Shown here one piece after another: positions 1 through 7,906 of a stretch of DNA of 53,722 nt. The position numbers were made by a program, and so were the translations under genes. The notes under the pieces were generated by a model, which did not search any database, was not told the origin of the DNA, and saw nothing but the letters and a program-made list of their open reading frames with translations. Positions within the stretch are counted from its first letter, which is position 1. The number at the start of each line of letters is the position of its first letter. This stretch comes from Candidatus Tityobacter terrigena. Its GTDB lineage: Bacteria; Vulcanimicrobiota; Vulcanimicrobiia; Vulcanimicrobiales; Vulcanimicrobiaceae. Location of the stretch: contig PMHO01000011.1 in NCBI GenBank assembly GCA_003156715.1, forward strand, positions 27,971 to 81,692. The letters are read 5' to 3'.

Positions 1-1
1 C

Positions 2-472
2 TCGCCGGGCACGTACGCGGGAATTCGCATCGATCGCGCCGTCCGCGCGCCGGCCGGAAACGAAACGCTGCTCGCGTTTGGCTTGGCGAAACCCGACTCC
101 GACGCGACCCTCGTCGCCGGCCGCGTCTACGCGATCGACGATATCATTACGACCGATCATCCGCTCGACGACGTGGTCGTCGACGATCCGCTGCCGGCCG
201 GGCTCGAGGCGGTCGACCAAACCTTCAACACCGCCGTTCAATACTATCAGGCCGGCTGGGACAACTGGCAGGTCGACTATCAGTCGATTCATCGCGACCA
301 CGTGCTTGCCTTCGCGCACCATCTCCAGGCCGGCGTGTACGCGGTTCACTATCTCGTGCGCTCGGTGACACCCGGCTCGTACGGCTGGCCGGGGGCTCGG
401 GCGTATCTCGAGTACGCTCCGGAGGAGTTCGGCCGAACGGCCTCGTCGCGCCTGATGATCTCGGAGAAATAA
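2..472 (+). CDS. Alpha-2-macroglobulin family protein, C-terminal end (partial)
   Basis: The frame is open from base 2 and ends at the stop at 470-472, so only about 156 C-terminal residues lie in the window and the start is off the left edge. The visible part resembles the receptor-binding-like last domain of bacterial alpha-2-macroglobulins: a DPLPAGLEAV strand, then RDHVLAFAHHLQAGVYAVHY and a closing PGSYGWPGARAYLEYAPEEFGR segment. In that family the last stretch is rich in beta strands and the protein is a large periplasmic or lipid-anchored protease trap. The thioester region would be upstream and cannot be checked here. A TTG at 83 is internal, not a real start. The gene ends 6 bases before pobA, so it may be co-transcribed, but its function is unrelated to the next operon. 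Confidence 0.7.
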   Translation, partial: SPGTYAGIRIDRAVRAPAGNETLLAFGLAKPDSDATLVAGRVYAIDDIITTDHPLDDVVVDDPLPAGLEAVDQTFNTAVQYYQAGWDNWQVDYQSIHRDHVLAFAHHLQAGVYAVHYLVRSVTPGSYGWPGARAYLEYAPEEFGRTASSRLMISEK

Positions 473-478
473 AGAGGG

Positions 479-1657
479 ATGCTTCGCACGCAGGTGGGGA
501 TCGTCGGAGCGGGGCCGGCCGGGCTCGTGCTTTCGCAGTTGCTCGCGCGCGAAGGGATCGAGTCGATCGTTCTCGAGGCGCGCGACCGAGCCTACGTTGA
601 GGGACGGGTGCGCGCGGGCGTGCTCGAGCACGGCACGGCGGACTTGCTCGAAGCGATCGGCGCCGGGCAGCGGATGCGCGCGCAAGGCCTCGTTCATCGT
701 GGCATCGAGCTGCGCTTCGGCGGACAGAGCCATCGGATCGACTTCGCGGAGCTGGTTGGAAAGTCGATCACGGTCTACGGCCAACAGGAGGTGATCAAGG
801 ACCTCATCGCAGTCCGTTTGCAGCAGGGCGGTGCAATTCACTTCGATACGGAAGCGTATGCCGTCGACGGTCTCGATACCGCGCGGCCGGTCGTGCGTTA
901 TCGCAAGGCAGATGGCTCTGGAGGTGAGCTCGCGTGTGATTTCGTCGCCGGTTGCGACGGCTTCCACGGCACATGCCGCAACGCCGTACCCCCCAATCAG
1001 CTGGCGTTCTTCGAACGCACCTTTCCGTTCAGCTGGTTCGGGATCTTGGCTGAGACGCCGCCGGCCTCGCAGGAGCTGATTTACACCAACCACGAGCGCG
1101 GCTTTGCGTTGATTTCGATGCGTTCGCCGTCGGTGTCGCGACTGTATTTGCAATGCGCCGTCGACGAGGATCCCGGCGCATGGCCGGACCAACGTTACTG
1201 GGAAGAGCTTGCGGCGCGCTTGGCCGGATACGATGCGCCCGAGGTCAAGCCGGGCCGCGTCCTTGCGCGCGGCGTGACCGGCATGCGCGCGTTCGTCGTG
1301 GCGCCGATGCGCTACGAGCGGCTGTTTCTGGCAGGCGATGCGGCGCACATCGTTCCACCGACCGGAGCGAAGGGTATGAATCTGGCGGTTGCCGACGTGC
1401 TCGTGCTCAGCCGCGCGCTCGTCGCATTCTATACGTCGCGACGACTCGATCTGCTGGACGCCTACTCCGACACGTGCCTGCGGCGGGTTTGGAAGGCGCA
1501 GCGCTTCTCTTCGTGGATGACCTCGATGCTGCACCGCTTCGATGCGCACACGCCGTTCGAGCGGCGCTTGCAGCTCGCCGAGCTTGACTACGTCACTTCT
1601 TCGCGCGCGGCATCCCAGGCGCTTGCTGAGAACTACGTTGGTTTACCGCTTGACTAA
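479..1657 (+). CDS. pobA: 4-hydroxybenzoate 3-monooxygenase
   Basis: This FAD-dependent aromatic hydroxylase converts 4-hydroxybenzoate to protocatechuate using NAD(P)H and O2. At 392 residues it has the normal family length. Visible marks are the N-terminal dinucleotide-binding GIVGAGPAGL, the VRAGVLEHGT segment, a CDG motif followed by HGTCR, the second FAD motif GDAAHIVPPTGAKGMN and the C-terminal AENYVGLP, which holds the tyrosine known to activate the substrate phenol. The SVSR segment matches the serine and arginine that bind the substrate carboxylate. The start is ATG, placed directly after a GAGGG stretch. It opens the pca operon (pcaH follows after 56 bases) and supplies the operon's substrate. 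No PobR-type regulator is adjacent. Confidence 0.95.
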   Translation: MLRTQVGIVGAGPAGLVLSQLLAREGIESIVLEARDRAYVEGRVRAGVLEHGTADLLEAIGAGQRMRAQGLVHRGIELRFGGQSHRIDFAELVGKSITVYGQQEVIKDLIAVRLQQGGAIHFDTEAYAVDGLDTARPVVRYRKADGSGGELACDFVAGCDGFHGTCRNAVPPNQLAFFERTFPFSWFGILAETPPASQELIYTNHERGFALISMRSPSVSRLYLQCAVDEDPGAWPDQRYWEELAARLAGYDAPEVKPGRVLARGVTGMRAFVVAPMRYERLFLAGDAAHIVPPTGAKGMNLAVADVLVLSRALVAFYTSRRLDLLDAYSDTCLRRVWKAQRFSSWMTSMLHRFDAHTPFERRLQLAELDYVTSSRAASQALAENYVGLPLD

Positions 1658-1713
1658 GCTGCTCGGGCCGGCTTGGGCGCAAGACTCCCCCGCGCCGTCC
1701 CGAACGGGTCGTT

Positions 1714-2430
1714 ATGATGGATAGGCCGTCCTTGGAAATCGCTGGGTTTCGCGAGCCGGATTCTCTGCAGCCGCCGTACTTGTTTGCGCCGTACGGAGGC
1801 ACGGTGCGTCGTGCGCCCTTACAGCGTCCGATCGAGGTGCCGGCTACGCTTTCGGAAGTGACCGGCCCCGCCGGCGACTGGGAACGGTTGATGGGAAGCG
1901 CTGCCGACGATCTGACGGTGACGGGAAAAGGAGAGCCGCTCGGCGAGCGGATCGTCGTCGCGGGCCGCGTCGTCGACGAAAATGGGCGCGCGGTTGGGAA
2001 TACGATGATCGAAATCTGGCAGGCAAATGCGGCCGGACGTTACCTGCACGAAAACGATCAGCACCGTGCCCCGCTCGACCCGAACTTCACGGGTGCGGGC
2101 CGTGCGATCACCGATGCCCTTGGGCGCTATCGCTTCACCACAATCAAGCCGGGCGCGTACCCATGGAGCAATCATGCCAACGCGTGGCGCCCCGCGCACG
2201 TTCACCTCTCGGTTTTCGGGCCAGGCTTTGCCACGCGGCTCGTGACCCAGATGTATTTTCCTGGCGATCCGTTGTTGGACATCGATCCGATCGCGGGCGC
2301 CGTTCCCAAAGCGGCGCGCGAGCGTCTCGTGGCTCGGCTCGATTTGTCCACGACCGTCGCCGGATTTGCGCTCGGCTACCGGTTCGACATCGTGTTGCGC
2401 GGTCGTCTCGCAACGCCGATGGAAAGCTGA
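1714..2430 (+). CDS. pcaH: Protocatechuate 3,4-dioxygenase beta subunit
   Basis: This is the catalytic, iron-bearing subunit of the intradiol dioxygenase that opens protocatechuate to 3-carboxy-cis,cis-muconate. The protein has 238 residues. The four Fe(III) ligands known for the family are all present: Tyr110 (AAGRYLH), Tyr149 (PGAYPWSNH), His162 and His164 (RPAHVHLSVFG). Their spacing is the same as in the Pseudomonas beta subunit, shifted by two residues. The N-terminal region with the YGGTVRRAP segment is the beta-specific extension. A second ATG follows the first immediately, so the start may be one codon later. It is followed by pcaG, its non-catalytic partner, after four bases. Confidence 0.95.
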   Translation: MMDRPSLEIAGFREPDSLQPPYLFAPYGGTVRRAPLQRPIEVPATLSEVTGPAGDWERLMGSAADDLTVTGKGEPLGERIVVAGRVVDENGRAVGNTMIEIWQANAAGRYLHENDQHRAPLDPNFTGAGRAITDALGRYRFTTIKPGAYPWSNHANAWRPAHVHLSVFGPGFATRLVTQMYFPGDPLLDIDPIAGAVPKAARERLVARLDLSTTVAGFALGYRFDIVLRGRLATPMES

Positions 2431-2434
2431 GACG

Positions 2435-3013
2435 TTGACCGAGTCATTGTCACAGACACCCTCGCAAACGGTCGGTCCGTTTTTCGCGCTCGCTCTTCCG
2501 TGGGCCGGCGGCGATACGCTCGTAGAGCAGGCGACGGAGGGCGAGCGCATCACGCTCGTCGGCCGCGTCGTCGACGGTGACGGCGCGCCGGTGCCCGACG
2601 CGCTGATCGAGATTTGGCAGGCCGATGCCGAGGGCCGTTACGCCGGCCCCGCCGACTCGCACGATGGAGCAGGGCGCGATCGGCACTTTCGCGGTTTTGG
2701 CCGCTGCGCGACCGACGGCAACGGGCAGTTTCGTTTTGGAACGATTAAGCCCGGGCGCGTACCTGGACCGGGGGGCGTTTGGCAAGCGCCGCACATCGAA
2801 GTTGCGGTGTTCGCGCGAGGGTTGCTGAAAGCGTTGTTCACGCGCTGCTACTTTCCCGGCGAGGAGAGCAATGCCACGGATCCCGTTCTAGCGGTGGTGC
2901 CGGAGGGGCGGCGTGCCACGCTGATCGCTATAGCCGAGCACGGCGACGATCGCAGCTTTCGCTTCGATATCGTGCTGCAAGGCCGGAACGAAACGGTCTT
3001 CCTCGTTTGCTGA
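2435..3013 (+). CDS. pcaG: Protocatechuate 3,4-dioxygenase alpha subunit
   Basis: This is the structural partner of PcaH. The frame is open back to an ATG at 2366 inside pcaH, but family members begin with a short stretch before QTPSQTVGPFF, which fits a TTG start at 2435, four bases after the pcaH stop; a GGAAAG lies just upstream. That gives 192 residues, close to the usual 200. The intradiol dioxygenase fold is clear (GRVVDGDGAPVPDALIEIWQ), and the metal ligands of the beta subunit are partly replaced, as expected for alpha: RYAGP keeps a tyrosine but WQAPHIEVAVF lacks the second histidine. The start is inferred, the identity is firm. Confidence 0.92.
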   Translation: MTESLSQTPSQTVGPFFALALPWAGGDTLVEQATEGERITLVGRVVDGDGAPVPDALIEIWQADAEGRYAGPADSHDGAGRDRHFRGFGRCATDGNGQFRFGTIKPGRVPGPGGVWQAPHIEVAVFARGLLKALFTRCYFPGEESNATDPVLAVVPEGRRATLIAIAEHGDDRSFRFDIVLQGRNETVFLVC

Positions 3014-3032
3014 GCGCATCGCGCGCAGACCG

Positions 3033-4397
3033 GTGAGCGCCTCAGTGTTATTCGATCCACTCCTCTCGACTCCGGAGCTCGAGAGGGCCTTGAGCGATCG
3101 GGCGCGCGTCGCCGGAATGCTTCGCTTCGAGGCGGCACTCGCGCGCGCGGAGGCTTCCCTGGGCCTCATTCCGGTCGAGGCCGCCGAGGGCATCGCGCGA
3201 GCGTGCGATCCTGCCGCCTACGACCTGACGCAACTCGGAAGCCGAGCCGCGGCGGCCGGCAATGTGGCGATTCCGCTGGTCGCGGCTTTGACCGAACGCG
3301 TAGCGCGAGACGACGAGCGGGCCGCGGAGTGGGTGCACTACGGTGCGACTAGCCAAGACGCCATCGATACCGGGTTCGTGTTGCAGTTGCGCGAAGCTTT
3401 GAGCGCGTGGCGCGACGATCTGAACGCATTGCAAACGTCGCTGCAAACGATCGCTGCACGCGAGTCGCGCACGCCGATGGTCGCGCGCACCTGGTTGCAA
3501 CATGCAGTTCCGACCACGTTCGGCCGCAAGGCGGCAGGCTGGCTTAGTGCCATCGATCGCTGCCGGCGCGCACTGGCTGTGGCCGAAAGCGAAGCCTGCG
3601 TTTTGCAATTCGGCGGGGCGGCTGGAACGCTCGCGGGACTCGGTGAGCACGGCGCCGCCGTCGCCGAAGCGCTGGGGGCCGAGCTAGCACTCGCGGTGCC
3701 GCCGGCATCGTGGCACAGCGAGCGCGATCGTTTGACCGCGCTCGCGGGCGCGCTCGGCGTCGTCGTCGGGGTGACCGGCAAGATCGCCCGCGATGTCAGT
3801 TTGCTCGCCCAAAGCGAAGTTGCAGAAGCGGCCGAACCGAGCGAGGCGGCGCGCGGCAGTTCGTCAACGATGCCGCAGAAGCGCAATCCGATTGCCTGCT
3901 CGGTAGCTCTCGCCGCGGCCCTGCGCGTACCGGGTTTAGTCGCCACGATGTTCGCGGGCCTGCCGCAGGAGCACGAGCGCGGCCTGGCCGGCTGGCAGGC
4001 TGAGTGGGAAACGCTGCCCGAGATCTTGCGCGTTGGCGGCGGCGCGTTGCGCGCGATGCGGCACACGATCGCAGGATTGCAGCTCGATCGCGCACGCATG
4101 GGCCGGCAACTCTCAAGCGATGACGCGATCTATGCGGAAGCGATGACCTTCGCGCTTGCCGAACGGCTCGGGCGGATCAAAGCCCATCGACTCGTCGCGA
4201 ATGCGCTCGCACAGGCGCAGGCGACGGGCACCCGGCTGCGTGATGTCTTGGCGGCCGATGCCGTCGTTCGCGAAGCACTCGGCCCAGCGCAACTCGACGC
4301 GCTGTTTTCGCCTGAGGCGTACGTGAACGCGGCCGAAGCGGTCGTACACCGGGTGCTGGCGCACTGCTTTCCGGCGCACGGACGCGAACCGGCATGA
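3033..4397 (+). CDS. pcaB: 3-carboxy-cis,cis-muconate cycloisomerase
   Basis: This enzyme belongs to the fumarase/aspartase superfamily and closes 3-carboxymuconate to 4-carboxymuconolactone. At 454 residues it has the normal length. The superfamily signature SSTMPQKRNP lies near residue 276, and the upstream HYGATSQDAIDTG segment matches the conserved substrate-binding block. The GTG start at 3033 gives MSASVLFDPLLSTPELE, typical of the family, where the first helix leads into LFGPLFS-like residues. The gene is 19 bases after pcaG, and its stop overlaps the next start in an ATGA junction, so translation with pcaC-pcaD is probably coupled. Confidence 0.95.
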   Translation: MSASVLFDPLLSTPELERALSDRARVAGMLRFEAALARAEASLGLIPVEAAEGIARACDPAAYDLTQLGSRAAAAGNVAIPLVAALTERVARDDERAAEWVHYGATSQDAIDTGFVLQLREALSAWRDDLNALQTSLQTIAARESRTPMVARTWLQHAVPTTFGRKAAGWLSAIDRCRRALAVAESEACVLQFGGAAGTLAGLGEHGAAVAEALGAELALAVPPASWHSERDRLTALAGALGVVVGVTGKIARDVSLLAQSEVAEAAEPSEAARGSSSTMPQKRNPIACSVALAAALRVPGLVATMFAGLPQEHERGLAGWQAEWETLPEILRVGGGALRAMRHTIAGLQLDRARMGRQLSSDDAIYAEAMTFALAERLGRIKAHRLVANALAQAQATGTRLRDVLAADAVVREALGPAQLDALFSPEAYVNAAEAVVHRVLAHCFPAHGREPA

Positions 4398-5560
4398 TGG
4401 ACGAAAGCGAGCGTCTCGAAAGAGGCATGAAGCGGCGCCGCGAGGTGCTCGGTGACGAGCACGTCGAACGCGCGATCGCTGCGACCACTGCCCTCGACGG
4501 CGAGTTTCAAGACCTCATCGCGCGCTACGCATGGGGCGAGATTTGGACGCGGCCGCAACTCGACGATCGGACGCGGAGGCTGCTGGTCGTTGCGATGATG
4601 GTCGCGCTCGGGCGCGACGAAGAGTTGGCCCTTCATCTGCGTGCCGGGCTGGAACGCGGCCTCGGTCTATCCGACGTCGTCGAGACACTCTTACAGTGCG
4701 CGATCTACTGCGGCGTGCCGGCGGCGAACGCCGCATTCCGCATTGCCAAACCAATCGCCGCCGGCGTCGCCCCGCCACGATCGTTCGCCGAGTGCGGCGG
4801 CGTGCGCATCGCCTACCGCATCGACGGAGCGGCCGGAGCGCCGGTCCTCATGTTGATTCACTCGCTCGGTGCGGCGCTGGAGATGTGGGACCCGCAGCTC
4901 GCTTCCTTCGGCTCGAATTTTCGCGTGCTGCGCTACGACCTGCGCGGACACGGCCATTCGGGCCTCCCGGCAACGCCGTGGTCGATCGAGGCGCTGGGGC
5001 GCGACGCGGTCGCGCTGCTCGACGCCCTGGAAATCCGTCGCGCGTACGTATGCGGGCTCTCGCTTGGCGGAATGATCGGGCAGTGGCTCGGCATCAACGC
5101 GCCGGACCGCCTCGAACGCCTCGTGCTCAGCTCGACGGCTGCCGCGATGGGACCGGCATCGGCCTGGGACGAGCGCATCGAGAAGGTGCGCGCCGGCGGG
5201 ATGGCGTCTATCGCGTCGACCATCATCGCGCGTTGGTTCACGCCGGACTTTCTCGCAGCTGCCCCCGCTGCCGCGCACACGATCGAGCGACAGCTCTTGG
5301 CGACCCCGCCGCAGGGTTACGTTGCGGCGTGCGCCGCCATCCGTGACATGGACCAGCGCGCGCAGCTCCCGAGGCTGGCACCGGCGACGCTCGTCATTGC
5401 TGGGAAGTACGACGTCTCGACACCGCCGGAGCGCGCGCGAGAGATCGTCGCGGCGGCGCCCAACGCGCGCTACGTCGAGCTCGACGCGGCGCACCTCGCC
5501 AACGTCGAGCGCCCGGTCTCGTTCACGCAAGCCGTTTCGTCGTTTCTCGAGTCCGGCTGA
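4394..5560 (+). CDS. pcaCD: Fused 4-carboxymuconolactone decarboxylase / 3-oxoadipate enol-lactonase
   Basis: Two consecutive pathway enzymes sit in one 388-residue chain. Residues 1-125 are a carboxymuconolactone decarboxylase domain (RRLLVVAMMVALGR, then His81 in ELALHLRAGLERGL and a CAIYCGVPAANAAF end). Residues 130-388 are an alpha/beta hydrolase enol-lactonase with nucleophile Ser223 in GLSLGGM, Asp340 in GKYDVSTPP and His367 in AAHLANVERP. The product is 3-oxoadipate. The well-known actinobacterial fusion PcaL has the lactonase first and the decarboxylase second; here the order is reversed, so this looks like an independent fusion. Start ATG overlaps the pcaB stop. The later genes (pcaIJ, pcaF) are not in the window. 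Confidence 0.93.
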   Translation: MMDESERLERGMKRRREVLGDEHVERAIAATTALDGEFQDLIARYAWGEIWTRPQLDDRTRRLLVVAMMVALGRDEELALHLRAGLERGLGLSDVVETLLQCAIYCGVPAANAAFRIAKPIAAGVAPPRSFAECGGVRIAYRIDGAAGAPVLMLIHSLGAALEMWDPQLASFGSNFRVLRYDLRGHGHSGLPATPWSIEALGRDAVALLDALEIRRAYVCGLSLGGMIGQWLGINAPDRLERLVLSSTAAAMGPASAWDERIEKVRAGGMASIASTIIARWFTPDFLAAAPAAAHTIERQLLATPPQGYVAACAAIRDMDQRAQLPRLAPATLVIAGKYDVSTPPERAREIVAAAPNARYVELDAAHLANVERPVSFTQAVSSFLESG

Positions 5561-6220
5561 ATGTTGAGTTGTAGCGTTCGGTCGCTGCTCGTCGTTGTGG
5601 GCACGGCCGCCTATCTTGGCCTTGCCATTCTCGGATGGGGCGGACCTGCGCCCTTTTTCGCGCATCCGCCGCTCGTCGCGCTCGCCATTGCGCTGTTCGC
5701 GCTATCCGCCGTAGCGCTTTTCGCTGGTGGGAACGTGAGCCCAGGAGTGCGCGAGGATCGCGCCAATCGTTGGGTGCTCGGAGCCTTTAGCGTGCTCGGA
5801 GTCGTGGCCGGCTATCTGCCGGCGTACGCGGATCGCGAGGGCTTCTGGACATTCGACGGCGACACGATTCGCTGGCTCGGCGTCCTCCTTTTCATCGCGG
5901 GCGGTGCACTGCGGATCTTGCCGGTCTTCGTGCTCGGACCTCGCTTCAGCGGATTGGTCGCCATCCAACCGGGGCACACGCTCGTCACGGGCGGCATGTA
6001 CGCCGTCATTCGCCATCCGAGCTATCTGGGGCTGCTCGTGAATTTGCTCGGATGGAGCCTCGCGTTTCGTTCGGGAGTCGGCCTGCTGCTCACCGCGCTC
6101 ATGCTCGTGCCGCTGGTTGCTCGCATCCGCGCCGAAGAGAACCTGCTTCGCTCGCAGTTCGGCGCCGAGTACGACGCCTACCGCGCGCGAACCTCACGAC
6201 TGATTCCCGGACTGTATTAG
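5561..6220 (+). CDS. Isoprenylcysteine carboxyl methyltransferase family membrane protein
   Basis: The protein has 219 residues with about five hydrophobic segments and the C-terminal signature of the ICMT/phospholipid methyltransferase group: GPRFSGLVAIQPGHTLVTGGMYAVIRHPSYLGLL, where the RHPSYLG block and the later RIRAEENLLRSQFGAEYDAYR are the SAM-binding hallmarks. In bacteria these proteins methylate small or lipid substrates that are rarely known. The ATG follows the pcaC-pcaD stop without a gap, so it is probably the last gene of the pca operon, although no pathway step calls for a membrane methyltransferase. An aromatic acid or quinone-like substrate is possible but is only a guess. 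Confidence 0.8.
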   Translation: MLSCSVRSLLVVVGTAAYLGLAILGWGGPAPFFAHPPLVALAIALFALSAVALFAGGNVSPGVREDRANRWVLGAFSVLGVVAGYLPAYADREGFWTFDGDTIRWLGVLLFIAGGALRILPVFVLGPRFSGLVAIQPGHTLVTGGMYAVIRHPSYLGLLVNLLGWSLAFRSGVGLLLTALMLVPLVARIRAEENLLRSQFGAEYDAYRARTSRLIPGLY

Positions 6221-6238
6221 ATATCGTTACGTCGCGCT

Positions 6239-6244
6239 GGAGGT
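6239..6244 (+). promoter_or_regulatory. Strong ribosome binding site for the GloVer-repeat gene
   Basis: GGAGGT lies five bases before the ATG at 6249. It is one of the few full-strength Shine-Dalgarno sequences in the window and fixes this start. Confidence 0.75.
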
Positions 6245-6248
6245 TACC

Positions 6249-7634
6249 ATGGTACGTTTGCTGCTCCGCTTAGCCGCCATCGGTCTGGCCGCGTCGATCG
6301 GCTTCGCAATTCCTTCTGGAGCCGCTACGAGCCGTTCGTTCGCGCAACGCAACCTGCGAGCGGTGCCGGCGAAAAAAGCGGCCTGTTGCGCCGACGTTGA
6401 GAGCATTCTTTACCACTTCCGGTGGGATCCTGACACTGGCAACGCGGCAGACGGTGCACGCCCGAATGCGGGCGTGACGCTGGATCCGAGTGGCAATGGC
6501 GTCATCTATGGGACGACCCTCTTCGGCGGTAAGCATGAACACGGCACAGTCTTCGAGCTTGTCCCGTCGGGGTCGGGTTATGAGGAAAGCGTCATTTACT
6601 CGTTTCCGAAGGGCGTTGGCTGGTCCGTCTCGGCCGCTCCTGTAATCGTCGACGCCACGGGTGCCATTTATAGCACCACCGGAGCCAACGCGACGAACGC
6701 TTGCGGCACGGTGTTCAAGTTGACCCCGACTGGGTCGAGCTATGCGGCGACCGTTCTGCACCACTTTCAAACAGGCTCCGACGGATGCGATCCGGCTTGG
6801 TCGGGGCTCTACGAGGATTCTGGTGGCGCCCTGTATGGCACGACAATCGGCGGAGGGAACGCTTCGTGCGTAAATGAGCCCTATCAGACGAATGGATGCG
6901 GAACCGTCTTCAAGCTCACGCCGTCCGGATCCGGAACCTATTCTGAAAGCTTTGTCTACCGTTTCCAAGGCGGCACCGATGGAAGGGAGCCTACCGCGGG
7001 GCTCATCGCCGATTCCGGCGGGGCCCTCTACGGCACGACGATGGCGGGCGGCGGACGCGGGTGCAACTGCGGAGTCGTATTCAAGTTGACGCCCACCGGA
7101 TCGGGGAGCTATACCGAACGCGTCATCTACGACTTCAAGACCTATGCATCGTCGGGCCCGCTGATCGCCGACGCCAATGGAGACCTGTTCGGCACCGCAG
7201 TTGCCAGGCGCGGCGGAGGCAACATCGTGTACGAACTCGTCCCATCCAGCTCGGAACCGACGGGTTACGTCTTTCGAATTATTTTCAATCAGAGCGACGG
7301 ACGTCCGTCTAAGGTGATATTCTGTTCGAGCGCGGGAGCTCTCTGCGCCGCCTCGTTTGAGGGAGTCAGCAGTAACCTTGCCGGGGATGTGTTCGAATTG
7401 ATTCCTCCACAAGACCCAAGCGGGACGTACAGCGAAACCACGCTCTTCACGTTCGATGGGGGCGACAGTGGTGCGAATCCGTCAAGCTACATCGTTTACG
7501 CGGCGGGCGCGCTGTATGGCACCTTTGGAGTCAATGGTGGCCCAAGCGGCGGCCACAAACGCCTTGCTCCCTTGGGCGGCGTCTTCAGGCTAACCGCCCC
7601 CTCGGGCTCGTCGAGCGCCTTGATGAATAGATGA
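6249..7634 (+). CDS. GloVer-type tandem-repeat exported protein
   Basis: The 461-residue protein opens with a signal peptide (RLLLRLAAIGLAASIGFA) and then repeats, about seven or eight times, a unit built on GTVFKLTPSGSG-YTESVIYSF-GG-DG-P-AGLI-D-GALYGTT. This is the choice-of-anchor GloVer repeat, which probably folds as a beta-propeller-like array at the cell surface or in the periplasm. Such proteins are abundant in Eremiobacterota and some Acidobacteria. The repeats differ in length and the C-terminus (TAPSGSSSALMNR) shows no clear anchor, so the protein may be released or anchored elsewhere. It has its own strong ribosome binding site and lies 28 bases after the previous gene; function is unknown. 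Confidence 0.85.
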   Translation: MVRLLLRLAAIGLAASIGFAIPSGAATSRSFAQRNLRAVPAKKAACCADVESILYHFRWDPDTGNAADGARPNAGVTLDPSGNGVIYGTTLFGGKHEHGTVFELVPSGSGYEESVIYSFPKGVGWSVSAAPVIVDATGAIYSTTGANATNACGTVFKLTPTGSSYAATVLHHFQTGSDGCDPAWSGLYEDSGGALYGTTIGGGNASCVNEPYQTNGCGTVFKLTPSGSGTYSESFVYRFQGGTDGREPTAGLIADSGGALYGTTMAGGGRGCNCGVVFKLTPTGSGSYTERVIYDFKTYASSGPLIADANGDLFGTAVARRGGGNIVYELVPSSSEPTGYVFRIIFNQSDGRPSKVIFCSSAGALCAASFEGVSSNLAGDVFELIPPQDPSGTYSETTLFTFDGGDSGANPSSYIVYAAGALYGTFGVNGGPSGGHKRLAPLGGVFRLTAPSGSSSALMNR

Positions 7635-7663
7635 AGATGCAAAGCCGGTAAGACCCACCGATC

Positions 7664-7852
7664 ATGAGCGGATCGCCGCACGAAGGGCGACGCAGCGGCG
7701 GTTCGCGCTCGTGCTATAACAAGAATGGCTCCCCGAAGGCAGCTTTCTCGACGAAGAAGCTCGCCGAGCGAGCTATTCCGCCGACGGCCCTGCGCTTAGC
7801 CCCCTATGCCTGTCCCAAGCACGGCTGGCACCTCGGTCATCGCGGCAAATAG
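7664..7852 (+). CDS. Small Cys/His-containing protein, 62 residues
   Basis: I take this as a real small gene rather than a chance frame. The central part, CYNKNGSPKAAFSTKKLAERA, followed by PYACPKHGWHLGH, has the shape of a widespread group of very small proteins in which a first cysteine, an F/Y-S/T-x-x-x-A helix and a closing Y-x-C-x-x-x-x-WHLGH element form a compact zinc-binding-like unit. Here the cysteines are in SRSCYNKN and YACPKHG, with two histidines in HGWHLGH. An N-terminal glycine- and serine-rich stretch precedes it, and the true start could be later than the ATG at 7664. It is isolated between a surface protein and a - strand methyltransferase. The biochemical role is unknown. 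Confidence 0.6.
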   Translation: MSGSPHEGRRSGGSRSCYNKNGSPKAAFSTKKLAERAIPPTALRLAPYACPKHGWHLGHRGK

Positions 7853-7906
7853 CGGTGCCGCGAGTCGCGAGCAGCGCAATGCGCCGGCGGCGACGTTGGC
7901 GAAGCA

